A stretch of 6,216 bases of DNA from a bacterium (GCA_024710535.1 JANJUO010000201.1:1-6216), one strand, 5' to 3'. Counted from the first letter of the stretch, positions 1 through 6,216 are shown. Made by a program: numbers and translations. The notes: generated by a model from the letters alone, not told the origin.

Positions 1-61
1 TTCAACTGACGATTTATATGCAAAAATTGTTGCAACCGATAGAACGTTATTTTTTGCGCTT

Positions 62-2515
62 TTAATGTTGAATTATCACACTAACACCTGCATAGTAAAC
101 AGTGCCATAGACAGGAGCATAAAGAAAAGCGGCATCATCAACATATTTTTCATCTTGTATATAGTTTAAGAGATTATTTACACCTGCATAAATTTTGAAA
201 TTACTAATATCTTTTGAGGCGCGAAGATTAATCAAGAAAAAGGGATCTGTTTCCTTTATTTTTGATTGATTAACTGTTTCATCACTACTGAAATAATCAA
301 TATACATATTGCCCTGATAATTGCCTGTGAAAGTGAAAATCCAATCAGAAGGGCGATACTCAAGTTTAATATCACCGGTAACAACAGGAAATCTCGAAAT
401 ATATTTACTAATATCTTCATATTTTGTGCCCAACCAATCAACTCTTGAATTCTTGTATTCACCATGATTATAAGTGAAATCAAGACCCAAATCCAAATTC
501 CTTGCAAGATTTGCAATGAAAGTAAATTCAATACCCTGAACAAAAGCATCATCAATATTCTTCCATTGATAGTCATATCCAAGTGATGAAACTTTATCAT
601 CTGATTCAGTAAAGCCAATTTTATTCTTGAGATCGGTTCTGAAAATATTCAAACTGAATCTGTAACTCGAAAGATAATAATCCGCAGATAAATTTACGCT
701 ATATGAAGTTTCGGGCTTCAAATCTGATGATTTCCAAACTCGTGGCGAGCCACTACAAAGATGTAAATCTTCCGAAAACCCATAAGGGGCTCTAAATCCG
801 GTTCCAGCATTGAATCTTAGAATGAAGTCGGGATCAACTTCGTATTTGATGGCAAATCGAGGATTGATAGTTGTCTCTTCAAAATTGGTTTCGGGGAAAT
901 CGATAGATGTAAATACTTGTTTATTGGTATTATATTGCTCGCCTGAATTGTGATAGTCAATTCTAAAGCCTGGCACTAATGTTAATTCAGGCAAGACATT
1001 CCATTCATCCTGCAAAAACATACCAAATTCTTTTGCATTTTTCTTGCTAATAGATTTATAAGATTCTCCAAGATAATCACTTTTATCATCAACAACGACA
1101 TACATTCCGGATTCTTCGAGTGCGGTATGAAATGCCTGCACACCAAACAGGAGATTGTGATTAAAAAATTTGGAATTCAGTGTAAGTGTCGAAGTATAAG
1201 TGATTTCGCTTGCTAAATATGGACGCATTTCTCTAATGTCGGGATATTTGTTGTCATGAGTAGCGAGATAGTCATTCAAATAAGAGTCATTGGTTGCTTC
1301 ACGATTGTGATTGATGGAAGAAAAAGAGTAATTCAATCCAATATTATCGTTAATTGATTTTTGATAACTTATTTGAATTTCATAACGGTTGGTAAATATA
1401 CTTTCGGTGCCATCAGTGAATGGATTCTTATAATAATCGTCAACCATAGTGCCACCTTGACGCTTTTCAAAGATTGATTTTGCCCTTACAATTAATTGAT
1501 CATCATCAAATAATACTCCGTCAGCAAAAACACCAAAGCCAGCGTTGGTTATATCTGTTGCAACTCTATCGGAAATGCCGTCATTGTTGAATACCTGATC
1601 GGTAGTATTGCCTTCGCCGGTTTGATCAACTGCATCATCGCTCATTTTCTGAGCAAAAATATTCAAACCCAAATCGCCAGATTCATTTCTTAATGATGAA
1701 GAAATTTCATATTTATTTGTATTAAATCTGCCAAATTGAACATCGATATTCGTGGTTGGTTCAAACGATGGCTCGGTGGTAACAATATTAATTGCTCCCG
1801 CAATTGCGCTACTACCGTAAAGAGCAGATCCGGCACCCTTTATTACCTCAATTTGTCCGATGTCAACAGTGCTCATTTGCTGTAAGCCATAAACTCCAGC
1901 TAATCCAGAATAAATTGGTTGCCCATTTATAAGAACTTGTGTGTGCTCCGCTCCCAATCCTTGCATTCTAACCATAGTGAAATTGCAAGATTGACATTGA
2001 TTTTCCACTCTTACACCCGGCGTTCCTTCAAGCGCCTGATAGACATTGCATGCATTTTTGTTGTCGATTTCCATTTTGGAAATTACTTCGGTTCGCACAG
2101 GAACATCTTTTATAATATGCTTGGTGCGTGTGCCGGTAACAACTACTCTGTCCAAGAGAAGAACATCATCTTCTAAATCTACAAATAATTGTGTGGATTC
2201 GCCTTGCTTCATCATTACTTCAACTTCAGTAGTTTTGTATGAAATAGCCTGTATAATGATGATATTTTTGCCAATTGGTAAATGAGGAAGTTTGAAGTGC
2301 CCCGTTTTATCGCTTATAGTACCCAATTTAGTGCCTTTAACGCTCAATCGCACAAAAGGTATATGGTCACCAGTCTCTTTGGACTTAATATCTCCAAATA
2401 GCATTGCATCAGTTTTTTCCTTGGGGGAATGTTCGGAAATTTCAGCAATTTCAAAAGCAAAAGAAAAATAATTGAAAGAGAAAAATATGACAAATGAAAA
2501 AATTATTTTTAACAT
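62..2515 (-). CDS. TonB-dependent outer-membrane receptor with N-terminal carboxypeptidase-regulatory-like domain
   Basis: Complete 817-residue outer-membrane active-transport receptor of the ligand-gated porin family, driven by TonB/ExbBD. Residues 1-20 look like a signal peptide (Lys3, then a Phe/Ile-rich core, likely cleavage after SFA). Residues about 38-117 form a carboxypeptidase-regulatory-like beta-sandwich, usual in Bacteroidota receptors. DRVVVTGTR (122-130) opens the plug, whose core includes QVLINGQPIYSG (193-204), EVIKGAGSALYGSSAIAGAI (223-242) and NIVT. The rest is a beta-barrel with FRAP (574-577), LKPETS (599-604) and GVNNLLN near the end. The plug is unusual in having Cys174, Cys177, Met181 and Met184 close together. 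The last residue is His rather than the usual aromatic. The ATG at 2515 places the signal peptide correctly; no good Shine-Dalgarno precedes it. The substrate is unknown: COG4771-like siderophore, heme, cobalamin or metal uptake are all possible. No partner transport gene is in the window. Confidence 0.95.
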   Translation of the reverse strand: MLKIIFSFVIFFSFNYFSFAFEIAEISEHSPKEKTDAMLFGDIKSKETGDHIPFVRLSVKGTKLGTISDKTGHFKLPHLPIGKNIIIIQAISYKTTEVEVMMKQGESTQLFVDLEDDVLLLDRVVVTGTRTKHIIKDVPVRTEVISKMEIDNKNACNVYQALEGTPGVRVENQCQSCNFTMVRMQGLGAEHTQVLINGQPIYSGLAGVYGLQQMSTVDIGQIEVIKGAGSALYGSSAIAGAINIVTTEPSFEPTTNIDVQFGRFNTNKYEISSSLRNESGDLGLNIFAQKMSDDAVDQTGEGNTTDQVFNNDGISDRVATDITNAGFGVFADGVLFDDDQLIVRAKSIFEKRQGGTMVDDYYKNPFTDGTESIFTNRYEIQISYQKSINDNIGLNYSFSSINHNREATNDSYLNDYLATHDNKYPDIREMRPYLASEITYTSTLTLNSKFFNHNLLFGVQAFHTALEESGMYVVVDDKSDYLGESYKSISKKNAKEFGMFLQDEWNVLPELTLVPGFRIDYHNSGEQYNTNKQVFTSIDFPETNFEETTINPRFAIKYEVDPDFILRFNAGTGFRAPYGFSEDLHLCSGSPRVWKSSDLKPETSYSVNLSADYYLSSYRFSLNIFRTDLKNKIGFTESDDKVSSLGYDYQWKNIDDAFVQGIEFTFIANLARNLDLGLDFTYNHGEYKNSRVDWLGTKYEDISKYISRFPVVTGDIKLEYRPSDWIFTFTGNYQGNMYIDYFSSDETVNQSKIKETDPFFLINLRASKDISNFKIYAGVNNLLNYIQDEKYVDDAAFLYAPVYGTVYYAGVSVIIQH

Positions 2516-2549
2516 AACAACTTCAAAAAAATTATAAAAAATTCAATTA

Positions 2550-2580
2550 CAAAACTAATCGGTTAAGTTGAAAAACACAA
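2550..2580 (-). promoter_or_regulatory. Candidate Bacteroidota-type promoter for the TonB receptor
   Basis: Read on the minus strand, TTG at 2580-2578 is followed after 20 bases by TAGTTTTG at 2557-2550. This matches the Bacteroidota housekeeping-sigma pattern, a TTG/TTTG -33 element about 19-21 bases before a TAnnTTTG -7 element. Transcription would start near 2543 and give a leader of about 28 bases before the ATG at 2515. The match is direct, but the motif is A/T-rich and the surroundings are about 80% A+T, so chance is a real alternative. Confidence 0.4.
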
Positions 2581-2920
2581 TACCTATATTTTGGGATTTT
2601 GTTTCAAGAAATCACCATTTATAATGAAAAAATATGGCTTAACTACAATATAATTTAGAATATGCTAAAAATTAATTGCAATTAGATTGTCTATTCTATT
2701 CTTTTCTTTTGTTTGGAGTTATATCAAGAGATGGATATCAATGATATTTATAATCTCTCATAGATTTTGTGGAATTTCCATTTTGATAATTTGATAGAAT
2801 TAATCTTATGTTCTTTCAATTATTCTTAAAAATAATAAACTTCTGAAAAATTACAGAAAAATATTAGCTTTCATTTATGAAATTATTCTAAAAATGATAG
2901 AATTAGTAGTTGTTTTTAAT

Positions 2921-2937
2921 TTGGCAGAGTATTTGCA
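2921..2937 (+). promoter_or_regulatory. Candidate sigma-54 (RpoN) -24/-12 promoter facing plsY
   Basis: TTGGCA at 2921-2926 and TTTGCA at 2932-2937 match the sigma-54 consensus YTGGCACG-N4-TTGCW. The essential GG (2923-2924) and GC (2935-2936) doublets are exactly 12 bases apart, first G to G, as required. Only the C and G after TGGCA differ from consensus. Transcription would start near 2947-2948, about 96 bases before the plsY ATG at 3044. With G and C near 10% each here, this arrangement is unlikely by chance (my rough estimate is about 1 in 10,000 for this gap). If real, the gene set downstream would need an NtrC-type activator; no activator gene is in the window. Confidence 0.55.
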
Positions 2938-3043
2938 TTAAAATTTTATTTTAAATAAAACGTAAATATGTTATATTTGAATTTTGCTATTATAAGAATG
3001 GTGAAATTAATATATTTAAATTTGAATTTGAAATGGATATAAT

Positions 3044-3754
3044 ATGGAAATATTGACTAAATATTTGGCAATTGCAGTTTTGAGTTACCTTGCTGGAGCA
3101 ATTCCAACTGCGGTTATAATAAGTAAATTATTTTTTGGCTTCGATATACGTGAAAAAGGAAGCGGAAATATGGGCAGTACAAATGCCTTTAGAATTCTGG
3201 GATGGAAATGGGGAATGACTGTGCAAGTGATTGATATTGCAAAAGGTATGCTTGCGGTGATGGTGATTGCACCATATTTTGGGAGCGGAATTCCGGTACC
3301 AAATGCAACTTCATTTGAAGACTTGACACTTATTAAAATTGGGGCAGGAATTGTTGCAGTTTGTGGTCATATTTGGTCAGTTTTTGTGAGTTTCAAAGGC
3401 GGGAAGGGTGTAAATACTGCGGCTGGAATGCTGATTGGATTAGTCCCGGTTGATGTGGGCATTGCATTTGGCTTGTTTGTTGTGGCGGTGATTTTTTCCG
3501 GTTATATTTCATTAGGTTCAATTATTGCGGCATTTACTTTACCAACATCACTATTGGTTAGATATAACATATTTCACGATAATATTCCTGGTTATCAAAT
3601 ATTGATATATTTTAGTATTGCTGTTTCTTTGCTAATAATTTTCACGCATAGAGCAAATATAAAAAGATTGCTTAAGGGAACAGAAAATAGGTTTGCAAAA
3701 CTACAACTTATCAAGTTGAAATTGATGAAAAAATCAAACAATTCGGATTCATAA
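3044..3754 (+). CDS. plsY: Glycerol-3-phosphate acyltransferase PlsY
   Basis: Inner-membrane acyltransferase that transfers an acyl group from acyl-phosphate to position 1 of glycerol 3-phosphate, giving lysophosphatidic acid, the first step of phospholipid synthesis; it normally works with PlsX. All family motifs are present: GSGNMGSTNAFR (39-50), GHIWSVFVSFKGGKGVNT (108-125, phosphate-binding Gly-rich loop) and GYISLGSI (153-160), followed by the C-terminal THRANIKRLLKGTENR (201-216). Several hydrophobic spans (about 5-31, 60-78, 98-115, 128-152, 155-172, 186-200) fit a multi-pass protein. At 236 residues it is slightly longer than usual because of a Lys/Asn/Ser-rich tail. The ATG start gives the normal N-terminus; only GGAT 7 bases upstream resembles a ribosome site. 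It is the first gene of a probable operon with the two synthases 15 bases downstream, and the sigma-54-like element lies upstream. The identification is secure. Confidence 0.97.
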   Translation: MEILTKYLAIAVLSYLAGAIPTAVIISKLFFGFDIREKGSGNMGSTNAFRILGWKWGMTVQVIDIAKGMLAVMVIAPYFGSGIPVPNATSFEDLTLIKIGAGIVAVCGHIWSVFVSFKGGKGVNTAAGMLIGLVPVDVGIAFGLFVVAVIFSGYISLGSIIAAFTLPTSLLVRYNIFHDNIPGYQILIYFSIAVSLLIIFTHRANIKRLLKGTENRFAKLQLIKLKLMKKSNNSDS

Positions 3755-3769
3755 TATCTTGATTTTAAA

Positions 3770-4693
3770 TTGAAAATAATTAATTCGGAAGATCAACTTA
3801 TCGATCTCAGCAAAAGCTCGGGTGGGCAGTTTGCTATATCTGATTTGGAGTCTGCATACAAATTTTGCGAGAAAATTGCATCATCTCATTATGAAAATTT
3901 TCCTGTTGGTTCGATTTTTATTCCCAAAAAAAATAGAAAATATTTTTATTCTGTTTATGCATTTTCTAGAATTGCGGATGATATTGCAGATGAATTGGTT
4001 GATACAAAAGGTGTTGACAGAATCAAAATTCTTGATGATTATATTTTGAATATTATTGAAATTGAAAAATTTTCGAAGCATTCCGGTAATCCGATTTTTG
4101 TTGCATTGTTTGATACAATCAAAGCAAAAAATCTACCTAAAGAGCCATTTTTGAATTTAATTCATGCATTCAAAATGGATGCTGAATTTGCTCACGCCAA
4201 AAATATGGATGATCTTGTTGATTATTGCAATTATTCTGCAAATCCTGTTGGTGAATTGGTTTTGAGAATTTTTGATATGTATGATGAAAAAACTGCTCCT
4301 TTAAGCGATGCAATTTGTACGGGATTGCAATTAATAAATTTTTGGCAGGACTTTTCAGTCGATTTAAGAAACCAGAGATGCTTTATTCCAAAAGATTTTC
4401 TTGAAAAATTCAATTTAGAAAAAGAAAGTTTGGTTTTACAAGAAAAAAATATTAATTTTAAAAGTTGCATAAGTGTAATTTTTGAATACACTAAGCAAAT
4501 TTACAATAAAGGCAATAGTTTGCCGAGATTGCTAAAGCCATTTAGATTAAGAATGGAAATTGCTGTTACTTATTACGCCGGCTTAGCAATGCTTGAAAAG
4601 TGCGAATTGATGGGCTCTGAACTCCTGAGCAAGAGACCAAAACTTGAAAAGATAGATTATTTGAAAATATTATATAAAGCATTATTTTATTGA
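3770..4693 (+). CDS. hpnC: HpnC-type squalene synthase family enzyme (hydroxysqualene synthase)
   Basis: Head-to-head prenyl synthase family member, most likely converting presqualene diphosphate to hydroxysqualene, the second step of the HpnDCE squalene route. The helix opening SHYENFPVGS (39-48) is characteristic of HpnC. The two Asp-rich Mg-diphosphate motifs are intact: AFSRIADDIADE (64-75) and NFWQDFSVDLRNQRCFIP (190-207, Asp194 and Asp198). The start is uncertain. No ATG lies between the plsY stop and the conserved core, so the apparent start is TTG at 3770 (307 residues) with no visible Shine-Dalgarno. TTG at 3845 would give 282 residues beginning just before the conserved ESAYKFCEKI, near the usual family length. 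The frame is the same as plsY, separated from it by the stop TAA and five codons. hpnD follows after 4 bases, and the pairing of the two supports the assignment over phytoene synthase. HpnE is absent from the window. Confidence 0.9.
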   Translation: MKIINSEDQLIDLSKSSGGQFAISDLESAYKFCEKIASSHYENFPVGSIFIPKKNRKYFYSVYAFSRIADDIADELVDTKGVDRIKILDDYILNIIEIEKFSKHSGNPIFVALFDTIKAKNLPKEPFLNLIHAFKMDAEFAHAKNMDDLVDYCNYSANPVGELVLRIFDMYDEKTAPLSDAICTGLQLINFWQDFSVDLRNQRCFIPKDFLEKFNLEKESLVLQEKNINFKSCISVIFEYTKQIYNKGNSLPRLLKPFRLRMEIAVTYYAGLAMLEKCELMGSELLSKRPKLEKIDYLKILYKALFY

Positions 4694-4697
4694 ATTT

Positions 4698-5597
4698 ATG
4701 GAAGTTTTAACACAAATAGAATTAGCAAATTTCGAAAAGGTTGAGCCCCCAATTGTTGAGCGCTCCAATTTCCTATATTCATTTTCGATGCTGCCAAAAG
4801 AAGAGCGCAATGCTATTAATTCTATTTATGCTTTTTGCAGTTATATCGATGGTATTGTTGACTCCACTCCAAACCTAAATAGCAAAGTAAAAATTCGCAA
4901 AATGGAAAGATTGAATTGGTGGGAAAATGAAATCGAAAAAATTTATTCAGGCAATGTAAATCCTTTGATTTCACCGCTTTATTTCACTATCAAAAGATTC
5001 GATATCCCAAAGCAATATATGCTTACGCTGATTGATGGAGTGAGAAGAGATCTACTGCAAACTCGCTATAAAAACTTTGATGAACTCAAAAATTACTGCT
5101 ATAGCGTTGCAAGTATTGTTGGCTTGATTAGTATTGAAATTTTCGGGCATAAATATGAAGAAACCAAAAATTATGCGGTAAATCTTGGCTATGCTTTGCA
5201 ATTAACCAACATTATAAGAGATATAAAGCAAGATAAAGACCGCGGCTATATCTATCTTCCACAAGAGGATATGGAACGCTTTAAATACTCCGAAAACGAT
5301 TTGATGAATGAAGTTTATAATGATAATTTTATTGAATTGATGCAATTTGAAGCTCAGAGAGCAAGAGAATATTATCATAAAGCAAGAACTTTTCTGAAAC
5401 CGGACGAAAAGCCAACTATCATTGCGGCAGAAATTATGGATTCGATTTATTTCAGATTGCTTGAAAAAATTGAGCTAAATGAATTCGATGTCTATTCAAA
5501 AAGAATAAGAGTTTCGCCCTTGCATAAAGTTTTGATTACTCTTAAGCATTGGGTTTCAATAAAAATGTTTATCAGAAGGATGAAGAAACATAATTAA
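4698..5597 (+). CDS. hpnD: HpnD-type presqualene diphosphate synthase
   Basis: Squalene/phytoene synthase family enzyme, most likely joining two farnesyl diphosphates into presqualene diphosphate, the substrate of the HpnC-type neighbour. The first Asp-rich motif, AFCSYIDGIVDS (45-56), keeps Asp51 and Asp55 of DxxxD, but Gly52 and Ser56 replace the Asp and Glu usual in DDxxDE. The second, NIIRDIKQDKDRGYIYLP (171-188), is intact with Asp175, Asp179 and Arg182-Gly. GVRRDL (114-119) and YCYSVASIVG (133-142) also match the family. At 299 residues it is slightly long, with a Lys/Arg-rich tail. The ATG is 4 bases after the hpnC stop with no Shine-Dalgarno, so translation is probably coupled. Phytoene synthase (CrtB) or dehydrosqualene synthase (CrtM) are related alternatives. 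The HpnC partner and the lack of a carotenoid desaturase in view favour HpnD. Confidence 0.88.
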   Translation: MEVLTQIELANFEKVEPPIVERSNFLYSFSMLPKEERNAINSIYAFCSYIDGIVDSTPNLNSKVKIRKMERLNWWENEIEKIYSGNVNPLISPLYFTIKRFDIPKQYMLTLIDGVRRDLLQTRYKNFDELKNYCYSVASIVGLISIEIFGHKYEETKNYAVNLGYALQLTNIIRDIKQDKDRGYIYLPQEDMERFKYSENDLMNEVYNDNFIELMQFEAQRAREYYHKARTFLKPDEKPTIIAAEIMDSIYFRLLEKIELNEFDVYSKRIRVSPLHKVLITLKHWVSIKMFIRRMKKHN

Positions 5598-5664
5598 TTG
5601 ATTTTTTTTTATTAATTTTGTATTTTATTTTAAAAAGAAATTTGATTGTCAGGAAATTATAAAA
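5598..5664 (+). promoter_or_regulatory. hpnD-nuoE spacer with possible nuoE promoter
   Basis: This 67-base A/T-only-dominated spacer contains TAATTTTG at 5613-5620, which fits the Bacteroidota -7 pattern TAnnTTTG but lacks a matching -33 element. It also contains TTGATT (5598-5603) and TATTTT (5621-5626) separated by 17 bases, a fair sigma-70-like arrangement. Either could give nuoE its own transcript, but both are weak matches in T-rich sequence. No GC-containing terminator hairpin is present, so read-through from hpnD is also possible. Confidence 0.25.
5651..5654 (+). promoter_or_regulatory. Ribosome binding site of nuoE
   Basis: AGGA ends 10 bases before the nuoE ATG. It is the only recognisable Shine-Dalgarno sequence in front of the genes in this window and supports the chosen nuoE start and initiation independent of hpnD. 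Confidence 0.5.
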
Positions 5665-6138
5665 ATGGAAATTAAATTTACAGAAGAAGAATTAGCAGAA
5701 GTTAATAGACACATATCAAAATATCCCCAAAAACAAGCTGCATTGATGCCTGTTTTATGGCTTGCACAACATAAATGGGGCTGGCTTTCCACAGATGTGA
5801 TGAGATATGTTGCCGAGTTATTAGAATTATCTTTGGCTCATGTGGAAGGAGTGGCAACTTTCTATACAATGTACTTCAAAAAACCAATGGGCAAATATCA
5901 TATCCAAGTTTGTACAAATGTGTCATGTATGCTTCGTAAGGGCGATGTGATTTTCAATCAGGTATCCGAGCATCTTGGAATTAAGCACAACGAAGCCACT
6001 CCGGATGGAATTTTTTCTTTGGAAGAAGTTGAGTGTATGGGCGCTTGTGGTGGTGCACCAATGATTGCAATTAATGAAGACTTCCATGAAAATGTCGATA
6101 CGCCACAAGTTTTGGAATTAATTTCAAAATTAAAGTAA
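5665..6138 (+). CDS. nuoE: NADH-quinone oxidoreductase subunit E (24-kDa [2Fe-2S] subunit)
   Basis: Peripheral-arm subunit of respiratory complex I, carrying the [2Fe-2S] cluster N1a next to the FMN of NuoF. It has an N-terminal helical part (about 1-65) with LMPVLWLAQHKWGWL (27-41) and HVEGVATFYTMY (59-70), both typical of the family, followed by a thioredoxin-like ferredoxin domain. The four cluster ligands are present with normal spacing: C-x4-C at Cys83 and Cys88 (QVCTNVSC) and C-x3-C at Cys124 and Cys128 (ECMGACGGAP). Length 157 is normal. The ATG follows AGGA. HoxE of bidirectional hydrogenases and formate dehydrogenase gamma subunits share this fold, so the partner complex would be settled by the next gene. 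That gene is not visible, although an ATG at 6210 runs off the window. The upstream lipid genes have no functional link beyond the membrane. Confidence 0.94.
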   Translation: MEIKFTEEELAEVNRHISKYPQKQAALMPVLWLAQHKWGWLSTDVMRYVAELLELSLAHVEGVATFYTMYFKKPMGKYHIQVCTNVSCMLRKGDVIFNQVSEHLGIKHNEATPDGIFSLEEVECMGACGGAPMIAINEDFHENVDTPQVLELISKLK

Positions 6139-6216
6139 ATATTTTGTAATTTTTTCCGATTTAATGTGTTAATAGAGATGGGATTGTTACAATTTATTTA
6201 AAAGTATTGATGTTTT

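Larger units (their letters stand above)
2516..3043. other. Divergent intergenic region, about 80% A+T, no convincing gene
   Basis: This 528-base gap separates the divergent receptor and plsY genes. No frame on either strand holds a convincing protein. It contains a 12-bp perfect palindrome TAATTGCAATTA (2673-2684); ATATCA at 2721-2726 and again at 2735-2740, the second facing TGATAT at 2742-2747; a foldable stem 2731-2739/2743-2751; TGGAATTTCCA (2770-2780); and an 11-base direct repeat TGATAGAATTA at 2792-2802 and 2895-2905. In sequence this AT-rich, roughly one 12-bp palindrome or 11-base repeat is expected by chance, so these are only possible operator sites. Near the right end lie a sigma-54-like promoter and a 24-codon open frame (2968-3042) ending one base before plsY. 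No riboswitch, tRNA, insertion sequence or CRISPR array is visible. Confidence 0.7.

Noticed and set aside
1..65. Possible 3' end of a plus-strand gene ending in TAA at 63-65, convergent with the receptor gene
   Set aside because: Only about 20 codons are visible. The frame uses codons (CTG, ACG, CCG, CGC) unlike the neighbours, a second frame is equally open, and no family can be recognised.
1568..1588. NNDGISD in the receptor (residues 310-316) as a thrombospondin type-3-like calcium loop
   Set aside because: Only a single partial copy is present, without the repeated Asp pattern; it is probably an ordinary polar extracellular loop.
2531..2536. TATAAT on the minus strand as a -10 box for the receptor
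   Set aside because: It lies only about 15 bases before the ATG and has no TTGACA-like element 17 bases upstream; such hexamers are expected in sequence this AT-rich.
2677..2693. Minus-strand sigma-54-like element around the TTGCA at 2676-2680
   Set aside because: The -12 half matches but the essential GG doublet at -24 is missing.
3926..3933. Run of eight A in hpnC as a programmed slippage site
   Set aside because: The reading frame is intact on both sides, encoding Lys-Lys-Asn in a variable stretch, and no alternative product makes sense; A runs are common at this composition.
5592..5617. Rho-independent terminator after hpnD (AATTAAT / ATTAATT with a T run)
   Set aside because: The stem is entirely A-T and the T run falls in the loop rather than after the stem, so it would not terminate transcription efficiently.
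6139..6216. Start of nuoF at ATG 6210
   Set aside because: Only seven bases of the putative frame are in the window and there is no clear ribosome site, so it cannot be supported from the sequence.

Overview
The window is a stretch of an AT-rich bacterial chromosome, very AT-rich between genes. It carries one large gene on the minus strand, a gap of about 530 bases, and then four tightly spaced plus-strand genes. The outer-membrane TonB receptor with an N-terminal carboxypeptidase-regulatory-like domain, the weak or absent Shine-Dalgarno sites, and a Bacteroidota-type promoter match (TTG, 20 bases, TAnnTTTG) all point to a Gram-negative of the Bacteroidota/Chlorobiota side. The style of PlsY and the HpnC/HpnD pair would fit an Ignavibacteria- or Kapabacteria-like lineage. 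That placement is inference, not something the sequence proves.

Layout. Bases 62-2515 (minus) encode a complete 817-residue TonB-dependent outer-membrane receptor whose plug carries a Cys/Met-rich motif (C-x2-C-x3-M-x2-M). Bases 2516-3043 are the divergent intergenic region. It holds a plausible promoter for the receptor, several palindromes near chance level, and, 118 bases before plsY, a near-consensus sigma-54 -24/-12 element facing plsY. Bases 3044-3754 are plsY (glycerol-3-phosphate acyltransferase), 3770-4693 an HpnC-type and 4698-5597 an HpnD-type squalene/phytoene synthase family enzyme, and 5665-6138 nuoE (24-kDa [2Fe-2S] subunit of complex I). The last 78 bases hold no supportable gene. 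An ATG at 6210 runs off the end and could start a following gene such as nuoF, but too little is visible.

How the genes work together. plsY, hpnC and hpnD are spaced by 15 and 4 bases and are probably one transcript for membrane lipids. PlsY makes lysophosphatidic acid for phospholipids. HpnD makes presqualene diphosphate from two farnesyl diphosphates, and HpnC converts it to hydroxysqualene. The third enzyme of that route, HpnE, is not in the window, so final product (squalene, hopanoid, or other C30 lipid) cannot be read here. nuoE follows after 67 bases with its own AGGA ribosome site and perhaps its own promoter.

No clearly new biological system is visible. The observations most worth a second look are the sigma-54-type promoter in front of a lipid operon, the thiol/thioether motif in the receptor plug, and the plsY-hpnC junction, where both genes share one reading frame and hpnC appears to start with TTG.
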